A stretch of DNA of 64,000 bases, taken from NCBI GenBank assembly GCA_038143535.1, contig JAYQMD010000001.1:558001-622000 (forward strand). The letters run 5' to 3'. The DNA comes from UBA7446 sp038143535. GTDB taxonomy: Bacteria; Bacteroidota; Bacteroidia; Flavobacteriales; Flavobacteriaceae. The notes under the pieces were generated by a model that was not told the DNA's origin, made no database searches, and saw only the letters and a program-made list of their open reading frames with translations. The position numbers and the translations under genes are program-made. The first letter of the stretch is position 1; each line of letters starts with the position of its first letter. Positions 26,269 to 35,254 of this stretch are shown piece by piece.

Positions 26269-27213
26269 ATGGCCAAACAACAGAAAAGTTATAAGGTGCG
26301 GTTTTTAGGCTCAAAGCAGGGGCTTTTGTTTCTGCTTTTTGCAGCACTTATATGGGTAATTAGCGCATTTTCCGAAAAATACACCGCTGTTGTTCCTGTT
26401 CACGTTGAAATAGAAAACGATGCAACGGATCTTATTTTATTGGAAAAACAGTTGCACCTAGATGCGAGCATGTCCGCTTCTGGTTTTTCTATTTTATACA
26501 GACGTCTGTTTCCACGTAAATTGGTGCTTTCTACGGATGAATTCCCAGCACTAGATTTAGATAAACCATTGTTAAGTACCCAGTATTTAGCCGAAAGCTA
26601 CAGGCAACAGTTTCCAAGCCGAAATGACCTTAATGGCTTTGTCGATAACACCATGTTATTGCCACTGACCGCAGCTGTTTCAAAATCCTTTACACCTGCC
26701 TTGGCAGCGCCCCCTGCTTTAGCAGAGGGGTATCAATTGACGTCTCCCATACAATTCAATTTGAATCAAGTTACTGCTAGCGGAGGTAAAGAGAACCTTA
26801 AACGCTTGGATACCGCCACTTTTAAGCTTTTAAGCGATGATATTATTAAAGAAGACTTCGTGCTCAAGGCAGTCCTTTTGGATTCAATTGCAGCTTTGGC
26901 TAAATGGAATACTACCGAAATAGAGGTGCGAGGAACTGTTGATCGCTATTCAGAAGTCTCTTTTATGCTGCCCATAACCATTACCAATGCGCCCAACACA
27001 ATGGATATTGAATTGACTTCAACATCCGTTGTATTGAAATTTGCAGCACCCCTGTCCAGTTTAAAAACCATCAATGCGCGAGATTTTCGTGCAGAAGTGG
27101 TATACGAACATACAACCACTGGACAATTTCCTGTCGTCATCTCTGGGTTACCTAACAATGCCAAACAAATTGTCATAACACCACCAACGGTTTCTTATCT
27201 CATATCCGAATGA
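26269..27213 (+). CDS. YbbR-like domain protein
   Basis: A 314-residue protein with one N-terminal membrane helix (about 18-38, LLFLLFAALIWVISAF) and an extracytoplasmic beta-rich body made of repeated YbbR-like units, for example about 120-210 and 215-300. In Firmicutes such proteins (CdaR) regulate the c-di-AMP cyclase. No cyclase gene is adjacent here, so that role is only a possibility. It overlaps coaE by 4 bases (ATGA). Confidence 0.82.
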   Translation: MAKQQKSYKVRFLGSKQGLLFLLFAALIWVISAFSEKYTAVVPVHVEIENDATDLILLEKQLHLDASMSASGFSILYRRLFPRKLVLSTDEFPALDLDKPLLSTQYLAESYRQQFPSRNDLNGFVDNTMLLPLTAAVSKSFTPALAAPPALAEGYQLTSPIQFNLNQVTASGGKENLKRLDTATFKLLSDDIIKEDFVLKAVLLDSIAALAKWNTTEIEVRGTVDRYSEVSFMLPITITNAPNTMDIELTSTSVVLKFAAPLSSLKTINARDFRAEVVYEHTTTGQFPVVISGLPNNAKQIVITPPTVSYLISE

Positions 27214-27791
27214 AGCATTACGCACTTACGGGTGGTATAGGCAGTGGTAAATCAACTGTTCTTGCACTTTTCGGCGAACTGGGTGTGCCTACCTTCTCAG
27301 CAGATGATTCTGCTAAAATGGCAATGGAGCAGGACTCTGCTATTAAAGCTAAAATCATATCGTTATTTGGCGAAGCCTCTTATGTCAAGGGCAAGATGAA
27401 CCGGCCATTTATTGCTGAGCAAGTTTTTGGCAATAATGAAAAATTACAGCAACTCAACGCCCTGGTGCACCCTGCCGCTCGAGCAGCTTATGCAAACTGG
27501 CAACAGGCGCAAGATGCCCCCTTTACCGTTTATGAATTTCCACTCGTATTTGAATTGGGGGAACAAGATAGGTTTGACGGCGTTATTTTAGTTATTAGTC
27601 CCGAGGCCTCACGCATAAAACGGGTGAAAACTAGAGACGGTGTAACGGAAGCAGCCATACGTAAGCGGATGATGCATCAATGGACTGATGAACAAAAGCA
27701 ACCCTTGACCGATATAGTTATCCACAACGCTACCCTTGACAAAACTGCCGATCAGGTGCGTAAGCTGCACCTGCAGTTGATGCGCGCTTGA
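27210..27791 (+). CDS. coaE: Dephospho-CoA kinase
   Basis: Final step of CoA synthesis, 193 residues. The P-loop is GGIGSGKST (8-16), then FSADDSAK, the CoA-binding region LNALVHPAAR and the lid region RDGVTEAAIRKRMMHQWTDEQK. It is intact and of usual length. The ATGA overlap with the YbbR-like gene makes it the end of the recN run; 87 AT-rich bases then separate it from the histidine kinase. Confidence 0.95.
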   Translation: MKHYALTGGIGSGKSTVLALFGELGVPTFSADDSAKMAMEQDSAIKAKIISLFGEASYVKGKMNRPFIAEQVFGNNEKLQQLNALVHPAARAAYANWQQAQDAPFTVYEFPLVFELGEQDRFDGVILVISPEASRIKRVKTRDGVTEAAIRKRMMHQWTDEQKQPLTDIVIHNATLDKTADQVRKLHLQLMRA

Positions 27792-27878
27792 ACGTTTTCG
27801 CAAAGGTTGTGTATTTTTACATTTCATATAACTGTAATAACTAATACAAAAAATTAAACTCCCTTACATTTCATTAGA

Positions 27879-29465
27879 ATGAAAAAGCGCTTGTTTAGCA
27901 TATTGATTGCACTTATGGCACTATCCCTACTGGGCATTATTGTGGTACAGATTTTTTGGATACAAACCAATCTTTCCAACCGAGAGCGCCAATTTTCATT
28001 GAGCGTTAACAATGCCTTGGCTGCCGTTTCAGAGCAAATCAAAGAGCGTGAGTTACGTGACTATATCAGCGCTACCCAAAAAATTATGGACAGTCTCGGT
28101 TCTCCAAAAGCATCCCAACTGACGGAAGTATTTCAATATATTGACCGCTCTACCATAGACAACAAAACCCTTTTGGTTTCGAGAGGTATTATTGAAGACT
28201 CCTATGGGATATTCCCAGAGCTGTTTGATCCTGCCTCTTCTGATTCCACACCCATACTGGATTACCGCAGTGTTAAAGCAACAACCGTTCTCGAAGAAGA
28301 TGTTGAGGGAACCTTCAATAGGATGTCTGCCTCTGAACGCATTCAACGCATTGAGCGTTTGTCTTCTATGGATAAGGCAAAGTACGAAAGTATCTTTATG
28401 GACATCGCAGCCACCAAGGTCATTGAAAAGCGTGTCAGCACCTTTGAGCTGGAATTGCTATTAGGACAGGAGCTTTTGCTTCGTGATATTGATGTTGGTT
28501 TTGAATTCCGTGTTTTTGAGGGCAATCGTATGTCTAGTTTAGGTACGGATCAGTTTCTTCAGAATATCAATAAAACTACTTACAGAATGCCCCTTTTTGT
28601 TGATGAAAATGGTTTAAGTAAGTATGAATTGCGTCTTATTTTTCCAGAAAAGACAGCTTTCCTAAGGTCATCTGTTTTTAGTTCTATTGCGCTTTCTGTT
28701 TTGTTTACAGTTGTTTTGATTACCGTGTTTGCCATTACCTTTCTTCAAGCCTTGAAACAAAAGAAGATATCAGAAATAAAAACGGATTTTATTAATAATA
28801 TGACGCACGAGTTTAAAACGCCCATTGCGACCATTCAGTTGGCATTAGATGCCTTGGGAACTTCGGCCATTGCCAAGCAACCCAATAAGGTTACACAATA
28901 CCTTAGTCTTATTCGTGACGAGAGTAGACGAATGAATACTCAGGTTGAGAACGTATTGCAAATTTCGAGGTTAGACAGACGAGAGTTGGAGCTTACCACC
29001 ACGCTAATCGACCCCCACACGGCGATAAAGACCGCAATTGAGCATGTGCGTCTTTTGGTAGATCAACGCGAGGGAACCCTCAATGTGTCTTTAGACCCCA
29101 TGCAAATCAAGCTTCCGATATCAGAATCTCACATGACTAATGTTTGGGTCAACCTATTGGAAAATGCCATCAAGTATTCAGATGACATAGTTGAAATAGA
29201 CTTGATAACTAACGTCACCAACGAAGCCTTTACCGTTACTGTACAAGATAAGGGAATAGGAATGAGCAACAATGTTAAGCGAAAGGTTTTTAACCGTTTT
29301 TACAGGCAGGAATCTGGCGACATTCATACCGTCAAGGGGCATGGACTGGGACTTTCTTACGTTAAGCGTATCGTTGAATTGCACAATGGCACGATATATG
29401 TAAAAAGTCAACTCAAAAAAGGGAGTACTTTCATAGTGCGTTTTCCGCTTAAACACAAATTATGA
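27879..29465 (+). CDS. Two-component sensor histidine kinase
   Basis: Inner-membrane sensor of 528 residues. Helix 1 (about 7-27) and helix 2 (about 265-290) enclose a ~235-residue periplasmic sensor domain with no recognised fold. HisKA follows with the phospho-acceptor His310 (NNMTHEFKTPIA), then the ATPase domain with N box VNLLENAIKYSDD, DKGIGM and GHGLGLSYVKRIVE. It overlaps the response regulator gene by 4 bases, so they form one system. The organisation resembles Bacteroides RprX; the stimulus is unknown. Confidence 0.93.
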   Translation: MKKRLFSILIALMALSLLGIIVVQIFWIQTNLSNRERQFSLSVNNALAAVSEQIKERELRDYISATQKIMDSLGSPKASQLTEVFQYIDRSTIDNKTLLVSRGIIEDSYGIFPELFDPASSDSTPILDYRSVKATTVLEEDVEGTFNRMSASERIQRIERLSSMDKAKYESIFMDIAATKVIEKRVSTFELELLLGQELLLRDIDVGFEFRVFEGNRMSSLGTDQFLQNINKTTYRMPLFVDENGLSKYELRLIFPEKTAFLRSSVFSSIALSVLFTVVLITVFAITFLQALKQKKISEIKTDFINNMTHEFKTPIATIQLALDALGTSAIAKQPNKVTQYLSLIRDESRRMNTQVENVLQISRLDRRELELTTTLIDPHTAIKTAIEHVRLLVDQREGTLNVSLDPMQIKLPISESHMTNVWVNLLENAIKYSDDIVEIDLITNVTNEAFTVTVQDKGIGMSNNVKRKVFNRFYRQESGDIHTVKGHGLGLSYVKRIVELHNGTIYVKSQLKKGSTFIVRFPLKHKL

Positions 29466-30169
29466 TTAGGGAAAAGAAAAAAGTTTTATTGGTTGAAGAC
29501 GACCAAAATTTTGGGAGCATTCTTCGTGATTTTTTAGAAATTAATGATTTTGATGTAACACTTGCCCGCAACGGAGTTGAAGGAGGTGAAATATTTAATA
29601 AGGGAAGTTTCGATATTTGTTTGCTAGACGTGATGATGCCTTATAAGGACGGTTTTACCTTAGCTAAGGAAATACGCAAGACAGATGCTGGAGTACCCAT
29701 CATTTTTTTAACTGCTAAGTCTATGAAGGACGATGTTGTTAAGGGGTATAATATCGGAGCAGACGACTATTTGACCAAACCCTTTGATTCGGACGTGCTG
29801 CTGTTGAAAATGAAAGCCATGTTCCAACGCTTGGGACAACAAGTAGTCAATTTTGACAAAGCCAACCACCTTTTTACAATTGGTCGGTTTTCTTTTAATG
29901 CGAAGCTGCGTGAATTGTCTTTTGAAAAGAATCCGCCTGTTAAGTTATCTCCCAAAGAAGGCGCATTATTGCATTTACTTGCACTGCACCTCAATGATTT
30001 GATGCCTCGAGAACTGGCTTTAAAAAAGATTTGGAAAGATGACACCTATTTTACCTCTCGCTCCATGGATGTTTATATTGCTAAACTACGTAAGCACTTA
30101 AAAGTGGACACAAATATTGAAATCAGCAATATCCATGGAGAGGGATTCCGTATGATGGTCTCAGCTTGA
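29462..30169 (+). CDS. Response regulator, OmpR/PhoB family
   Basis: DNA-binding partner of the preceding kinase, 235 residues. The receiver domain has Asp13 and Asp14, the phospho-acceptor Asp56 (CLLDVMMP), Thr in FLTAKS and Lys in YLTKPF. The C-terminal winged helix (about 140-232) includes LSPKEGALLHLL and SRSMDVYIAKLRKHL. It resembles RprY. Its last 9 bases overlap the end of the convergent recombinase gene. Targets cannot be named. Confidence 0.93.
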   Translation: MIREKKKVLLVEDDQNFGSILRDFLEINDFDVTLARNGVEGGEIFNKGSFDICLLDVMMPYKDGFTLAKEIRKTDAGVPIIFLTAKSMKDDVVKGYNIGADDYLTKPFDSDVLLLKMKAMFQRLGQQVVNFDKANHLFTIGRFSFNAKLRELSFEKNPPVKLSPKEGALLHLLALHLNDLMPRELALKKIWKDDTYFTSRSMDVYIAKLRKHLKVDTNIEISNIHGEGFRMMVSA

Positions 30170-31066
30170 TCTCGGATGAAATTTTGAAATGACATCTTTT
30201 AGGTGTCGTTGACTCATGTGAATATAGCGTTCTGTAGTGGTAATGCTGGCGTGTCCCATCATATGCTGTACCAATTGAATGTCCGCTCCATTTTCGACCT
30301 AATGAGTCGCAAACGAGTGTCGTAGCGTGTGTGGACTGATGTTTTTGTTGATGTTGGCCAATACCGCAGCCCGCTTGACGATGGTATATACCATCACTCT
30401 TGTTATGGATTTGCCCCTGTTGTTTAAAAACAAGATATCTTCAAATCCCCTTGCCGCAGCAGCCTTGAACCTGTAACGTAATTCATATGAGCTAATCAGT
30501 TTTATGGTACTGTCTGCTATGGGTACCCAACGCAGTTTATCACCCTTTCCCTTTACTCGTATTACACCTTTTTCAAAAAAGAGATCAGAACATTTGAGCT
30601 CGGTTAATTCACTGACGCGTAGTCCGCAGCTGTAAAGCAATTCCAATATGCAATGATTGCGCATGCCGTGTCTGCTGTCCTTATCTATGGATTGAATCAG
30701 TGCATCTACTTCTTCAACGGCTAGGGTGTCTGGAAATTTTTTTCGTGTTTTGGGTGTTTCTAGTAATAGCGTAGGGTTGTCTTTTCGGTAGCCTTCCAGT
30801 TCCAAATACCCAAAAAACCCCTTTACGCCAGAAAGTATACGCGATTGGCTGGTGGGCTGCACCTCTTTTGAAAGTTGATAGACAAAATCCTTAAGGGAAT
30901 CCGCATCTACATTCTGGGGTTTATTGTTGTTGTCTAAATTTTCGCAATAACGCATAAGGCGCTTTACATCAAACTGATATCCTTCAATGGTGTTTTCGGA
31001 CAATCCTTGCTCTAAGCGCAAATGATATCCATAGTCTTCCAAAGCTTTTTCCCATTGCATACCCAA
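30161..31066 (-). pseudogene. xerD: XerC/XerD-type tyrosine recombinase with an in-frame TAG
   Basis: Resolves chromosome dimers at dif. The frame of 302 codons is full length, but codon 256 (30301-30299) is TAG where the family has Leu in HSFATHLLENGAD. The truncated product keeps the SAM-like core-binding domain, catalytic Arg (SCGLRVSELT), Lys (VKGKGDK) and His-X2-Arg (SPHTLRH) but lacks the final His (MMGHAS) and the nucleophilic Tyr (TTERYIHM). Downstream codons remain perfectly conserved, so the change is recent or a base-call error. XerC and XerD cannot be separated with certainty. Confidence 0.88.
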
Positions 31067-31075
31067 AAATACGGA

Positions 31076-31102
31076 TTGATTGACTAGAGTTTATTAATTT
31101 TG
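31076..31102 (+). promoter_or_regulatory. aroQ promoter
   Basis: TTG (31076-31078), 16 bases, then TAATTTTG (31095-31102), with the aroQ ATG 13 bases later. The spacing is shorter than the 19-20 seen elsewhere in the window, so only the -7 element is firm. Confidence 0.45.
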
Positions 31103-31115
31103 AGTAAAATATCAT

Positions 31116-31535
31116 ATGAAGATTACCATCATCAACGGACCAAACCTTAATTTAATTGGTAAACGCGAACCTGAAATTTACGGTTCACAAGGTTTTGAGG
31201 GGTATTTAGAAGTGCTGAAAGAGCGCTACCCTAATATTGATATTACCTATGTACAATCCAATATTGAAGGGGAACTAATCGATGCACTTCACGCATACGG
31301 CTTTTCTGCGGATGGGATCATCCTCAATGCTGGGGCTTATACACATACCTCTGTTGGTATTGGCGATGCCATAAAAGCCATAGGAACTCCAGTAGTGGAG
31401 GTTCATATTTCAAACACCTTCTCTCGTGAAGATTTTCGTCACACCTCTTTTATCACACCCAATGCTAGGGGCTTAATCCTCGGTTTTGGCTTGGATGTGT
31501 ACCGCTTGGCAATCGAAAGCTTTACTGCTAAATAA
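31116..31535 (+). CDS. aroQ: 3-dehydroquinate dehydratase, type II
   Basis: Third step of the shikimate pathway. It is a 139-residue flavodoxin-like dodecamer subunit with INGPNLNLIGKREPEIYG (active-site Asn, Arg and Tyr), IILNAGAYTHTSVGIGDAI and VEVHISN (active-site His). Intact. It ends one base before the convergent SDR gene. Confidence 0.96.
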   Translation: MKITIINGPNLNLIGKREPEIYGSQGFEGYLEVLKERYPNIDITYVQSNIEGELIDALHAYGFSADGIILNAGAYTHTSVGIGDAIKAIGTPVVEVHISNTFSREDFRHTSFITPNARGLILGFGLDVYRLAIESFTAK

Positions 31536-32393
31536 TTATACAGGACGGTGACGGTTTCCTTTTGAAAGGGATCTATGAATAAACCAATCCACCAACTTAT
31601 CTGGCAGGTAGTTTGCCACTATTTTAAATACAAATGCATTCTTGTGAACGATATAGCGTGTTTTGGGGTGCTTTTTGGTTATGCATTTTAGGATGACATT
31701 TGACGTACGGGCTACAGGCAGGGCATTTTTCTCTGTACTTTCAATCATTTTATCAGCTTTTTGCAAGATGTCGTAATAGTCAGTGTCTGCAAATTGAGCC
31801 ATGCTGTTTAGGTTTTTGCCCCAAATCTTTGTCTTAATGGGCCCTGGTTCAATGGCTATCACTTTTATGCCATAACGCTGCAGCTCTCTTCTGTAAACAT
31901 CTGTCATACTTTCCAAGGCGTGTTTTGAGATTGAATAAACGCCGTTGAACGGAGAACTGAACAATCCAGAAATAGAACTGATGTTGATGATTCTTCCTGG
32001 CGGCCCCTTAAAATCAGGCGCAGTCCCGAGTAGGGGTAAGAACGTATTGGTGATACGCCGTACAGACTTTAGGTTGATATCCATCTGTCTTTCAAAATCT
32101 GCTTCTGTAACAAATTGCAACGGCCCCGGAACAGCAACGCCTGCATTATTGATGAGTGCATCTATGCGGCCACAAGCTTCAAAAACACGCTTAGCCGCTT
32201 GGTTTACTGCATCTTGATCTTGAACATCAAAAAGGAGTGGGGTAAAATGCTTCGGGTATGTTTCCGTAAGCAATTTGACATCTGCTTCTTTACGCACACT
32301 TCCGTAAATGTGATAGCCTTTTTGGTGCAGCAGGCGTAGGGCATCACGTCCAATTCCAGATGAAACACCTGTGATGACAATATTTTTTGTCAT
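31536..32393 (-). CDS. Short-chain dehydrogenase/reductase
   Basis: A classical SDR of 285 residues: the nucleotide loop GVSSGIG, NNAG at about 86-89, catalytic Ser near NISSISGLFSSPFNG and YSISK with Tyr and Lys. The C-terminal tail is longer than in minimal SDRs and hydrophobic (VFKIVANYLPDKLVDWFI), which suggests membrane contact as in retinol- or steroid-type SDRs. It starts 15 bases after the lpd stop, so it is probably the second gene of that transcript. The substrate is unknown. Confidence 0.85.
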   Translation of the reverse strand: MTKNIVITGVSSGIGRDALRLLHQKGYHIYGSVRKEADVKLLTETYPKHFTPLLFDVQDQDAVNQAAKRVFEACGRIDALINNAGVAVPGPLQFVTEADFERQMDINLKSVRRITNTFLPLLGTAPDFKGPPGRIINISSISGLFSSPFNGVYSISKHALESMTDVYRRELQRYGIKVIAIEPGPIKTKIWGKNLNSMAQFADTDYYDILQKADKMIESTEKNALPVARTSNVILKCITKKHPKTRYIVHKNAFVFKIVANYLPDKLVDWFIHRSLSKGNRHRPV

Positions 32394-32408
32394 AAGACCT
32401 TTTAATAT

Positions 32409-33799
32409 TTAAAGGTGGATAACTTCGTCATAGGCATCTGCGACGGCCTCCATCATGGCTTCACTCATGGTCGGGTGCGGATGCACTGTCTTAAGGACTT
32501 CCTGCCCAGTGGTTTCTAATTTCCGTCCCAATACCGCTTCGGCTATCATATCAGTTACACCAGCGCCAATCATGTGACAGCCCAACCACTCACCATATTT
32601 GGCATCAAAAATAACCTTTATAAATCCTTCTGCTGTGCCGCTTGCTTGGGCTTTTCCAGAAGCTGAAAAGGGAAACTTTCCAACTTTGATATCAAGTCCT
32701 TGCTCTTTGGCTTGAGCCTCGGTTAGCCCTACAGAAGCAATTTCTGGACTGCTATAGGTACACCCGGGTATATTACCATAATCCAGGGATTCTACGTGCT
32801 GCCCTGCAATTTTCTCTACGCACAAAATTCCCTCTGCTGAAGCAACGTGTGCCAAGGCCTGCCCCGCAGTAATATCGCCAATGGCAAAATACCCCGGGAT
32901 ATTGGTTTGATAAAAATCGTTTACCAAAATTTTGTCTTTATCCGTAGCAATGCCAACCGTCTCAAGACCAATATTTTCAATATTCGTTTTAATGCCCACT
33001 GCAGAAAGCACCACGTCTGCTTCCACTACTTCTTCACCTTTTTTGGTTTTAACCGTTGCTTTTACCCCCTTACCGCCAGTGTCCACTGAGGTGACTTCCG
33101 CACTGGTCATGATTTTGATACCGCTCTTTTTTAACGAGCGCTCCATTTGTTTTGAGATTTCTTCATCTTCAACAGGAACGATACGCGGTTGGTATTCAAT
33201 TAGTGTCACTTCTGTTTTCATGGCGTTGTAGAAATAGGCAAATTCTACCCCAATGGCACCAGAGCCAACAATGATAAGTTTTTTAGGTTGTTTCTCTAGG
33301 GTCATTGCTTTTCGATACCCAATGACCTTTTTGCCATCTTGAGGCAAGCTTGGTAATTCGCGTGAGCGTGCTCCCGTGGCAATGATAATGTTTTGAGCAG
33401 ACAACTCTTGTTCGCTGCCGTCTTCAGCCTTTACGTGTATTTTTTTCCCGGGTAGTAGTGAGCCATAGCCCATAATAACGTCAATCTTGTTCTTTTTTAG
33501 CAAAAACTGAACGCCCTTACTCATGGTGTCCGCCACAGCTCTACTTCGATTGACTACCGCATCAAAATCTTTGTCGTATTCTTTTACTTTAAGTCCGTAA
33601 TCTTCGGCATGTTTTAGGTATTCAAAACTTGCGCAGATTTGATAAGTGCTTTGGTAGGAATACCGCCCCAATTCAGGCATACGCCTCCAAGACTTTCTTT
33701 TTCAACGATTGCTGTTTTAAGCCCTAATTGCGAGGCGCGGATTGCGGCAACATATCCACCCGGGCCACTACCTAAAACAATGATGTCGTATTTGCTCAT
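32409..33799 (-). pseudogene. lpd: Dihydrolipoyl dehydrogenase, frameshifted and lacking a redox cysteine
   Basis: E3 subunit of the 2-oxoacid dehydrogenase complexes. With one base restored the product is 463 residues: FAD site IIVLGSGPGGYVAAI, NAD site IIVGSGAIGVEFA, FAD site GYFAIGDI and the C-terminal His-Glu pair (HPHPTMSEAMMEA). Two lesions are visible. First, after SAQV the A run 33624-33627 is one base short, so the first frame ends in LNT. Second, the active-site disulfide motif reads CLNWGG instead of CLNWGC (codon GGT at 33664-33662), so one redox Cys is lost. Everything else is well conserved. Confidence 0.92.
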
Positions 33800-33814
33800 A
33801 TGTTAAAGTTTGGG

Positions 33815-33822
33815 CAAAAATA
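33815..33822 (-). promoter_or_regulatory. -7 element of lpd
   Basis: TATTTTTG on the minus strand, 15 bases before the lpd ATG. No good TTG is found at -33. An intact promoter next to a broken gene argues for recent damage or an assembly error. Confidence 0.45.
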
Positions 33823-33834
33823 CGAAACAGATGG

Positions 33835-34332
33835 TTATTCTTTGCCTTTGTCATCAGATTTAAAATCGATGGATACGGAATTCACACAATAGCGCAGCCC
33901 AGTGTCTGTTGGTCCATCGTTGAAAACGTGACCAAGGTGTCCGTCACAATTATTACAGATGATTTCGGTGCGCACCATCCCATGGGTGGTGTCTTTCTCA
34001 TATCTAATCTTTCCTTCAATGGCTGCGTCAAAACTTGGCCACCCGCAATCACTCTTAAACTTTGAGCCACTTGCAAAGAGGGGTTCTTTACATGCATAAC
34101 AGTTGTAGGTACCTTCGTCAAAGTGAAGGTTGTATTTGCCAGTGTGGGGATATTCTGTTCCCTTTTGGCGTAGTATTCTAAAGGCTTCAGGATTGAGTTT
34201 ATCTTTCCAGTATGCGTCTGTTTTTTTCATGTCTTGAGCGGTTTCGGTTCCTTTTTGTTTTGTTGGTTCTTGTGCGCACGCTTGTAGCGAAAAAAAGAGG
34301 CACAAAAATAGGGGGTATGCTAATGCTTTCAT
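33835..34332 (-). CDS. msrB: Peptide-methionine (R)-S-oxide reductase, lipoprotein
   Basis: Repairs R-methionine sulfoxide in proteins. It has 165 residues. Signal plus lipobox LQAC (Cys19) place it in the envelope. The MsrB domain (about 40-158) holds two zinc CXXC pairs (CYAC and CNNC), GWPSF, GHLGHVF and the catalytic Cys in LRYCVNSVSI. It overlaps the hydrolase gene by 4 bases and follows it in one transcript. Confidence 0.94.
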   Translation of the reverse strand: MKALAYPLFLCLFFSLQACAQEPTKQKGTETAQDMKKTDAYWKDKLNPEAFRILRQKGTEYPHTGKYNLHFDEGTYNCYACKEPLFASGSKFKSDCGWPSFDAAIEGKIRYEKDTTHGMVRTEIICNNCDGHLGHVFNDGPTDTGLRYCVNSVSIDFKSDDKGKE

Positions 34333-35192
34333 GATGCTTGTATGAATGATGTTATTTTATGGATAACCTTTTCGTCACGTAGAATCCTGCGGTGCCCAAG
34401 TCCTTTGGTAATCATCAAGGTGGCGTTGGGATGCTGCGTGTGTATGTTTTTAGCACAACTTACGTCAATATCGCGGTCGTCTTCATCGTGAATAATCAGT
34501 GTTGGCGTTTGTTGTTGGCAAACAACATGACTCGCATCATATGCATTGATCTCAATCTTGTACTTGTCTTGAAAATATGTCTTCATGCGTTCCGATGTTT
34601 TAGGCGTTAATCCTAATGACAAAATGAAGTTATCAAAAATCGTGCACATTAGGTCTCCAGAACCAATGGTGATGATTTTTTTTACATCTGAAAGCTGTTC
34701 ACAATACTTCAAAATAGCCATACCACCGAGCGAGTGCCCAATGTAAATATCAAATGCACCGTAATGATTGTTTAGTGCCTTTATGGCGGCACCCCATTGA
34801 AGCATATTGGTAATTTTGCCTGTGGATTTCCCGTGTGCTGGTGCATCAAACGAAATCACATGATAGCCTTTTTTGTGTAGGCTTTCTGCGATTGAATAGA
34901 GTTGAGTACCCCTTCCGCTCCATCCGTGAGCTAGGAGGACCTTTTCACCCTCGTTTTTCCATTCAAAGCACATAATGGTTTCGTTGATATCTGGAACAGT
35001 AAACCAAGCTTGGTGGCAATGTGCCAACGCTTTTCGTTCATTTTCGGGCAATTTAAACTTAAGGGGCTTTGAAAAAATATGGGCTGCAACACGCATGCCC
35101 AGTTCAGGAGATATGCCTTCAATTAATCTTAGCGATTGCTTCAACCATAGGGTAACGGCCATACCTTGCTTGAGCTTTTTTTTCTTTTTCAT
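34329..35192 (-). CDS. Alpha/beta hydrolase
   Basis: A 287-residue serine hydrolase. The nucleophile elbow is YIGHSLGG, preceded by the oxyanion region LLAHGWSGRGTQL; the acid lies in HDEDDRDI and the His in GLGHRRIL near the C-terminus. The N-terminus is strongly basic (six Lys in the first eight residues) with no clear signal peptide. No ester substrate can be inferred. It is first of a two-gene unit with msrB and divergent from the MFS carrier. Confidence 0.88.
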   Translation of the reverse strand: MKKKKKLKQGMAVTLWLKQSLRLIEGISPELGMRVAAHIFSKPLKFKLPENERKALAHCHQAWFTVPDINETIMCFEWKNEGEKVLLAHGWSGRGTQLYSIAESLHKKGYHVISFDAPAHGKSTGKITNMLQWGAAIKALNNHYGAFDIYIGHSLGGMAILKYCEQLSDVKKIITIGSGDLMCTIFDNFILSLGLTPKTSERMKTYFQDKYKIEINAYDASHVVCQQQTPTLIIHDEDDRDIDVSCAKNIHTQHPNATLMITKGLGHRRILRDEKVIHKITSFIQAS

Positions 35193-35196
35193 TACA

Positions 35197-35204
35197 CAAA
35201 CTTA
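35197..35204 (-). promoter_or_regulatory. -7 element of the hydrolase-msrB unit
   Basis: TAAGTTTG on the minus strand ends 4 bases before the ATG at 35192, predicting a leaderless message. No -33 TTG is evident. Confidence 0.4.
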
Positions 35205-35254
35205 AGCTTATCTTTTTTTATGTCTTGAAACATTTTTGTTTATTTGAGAAAACA

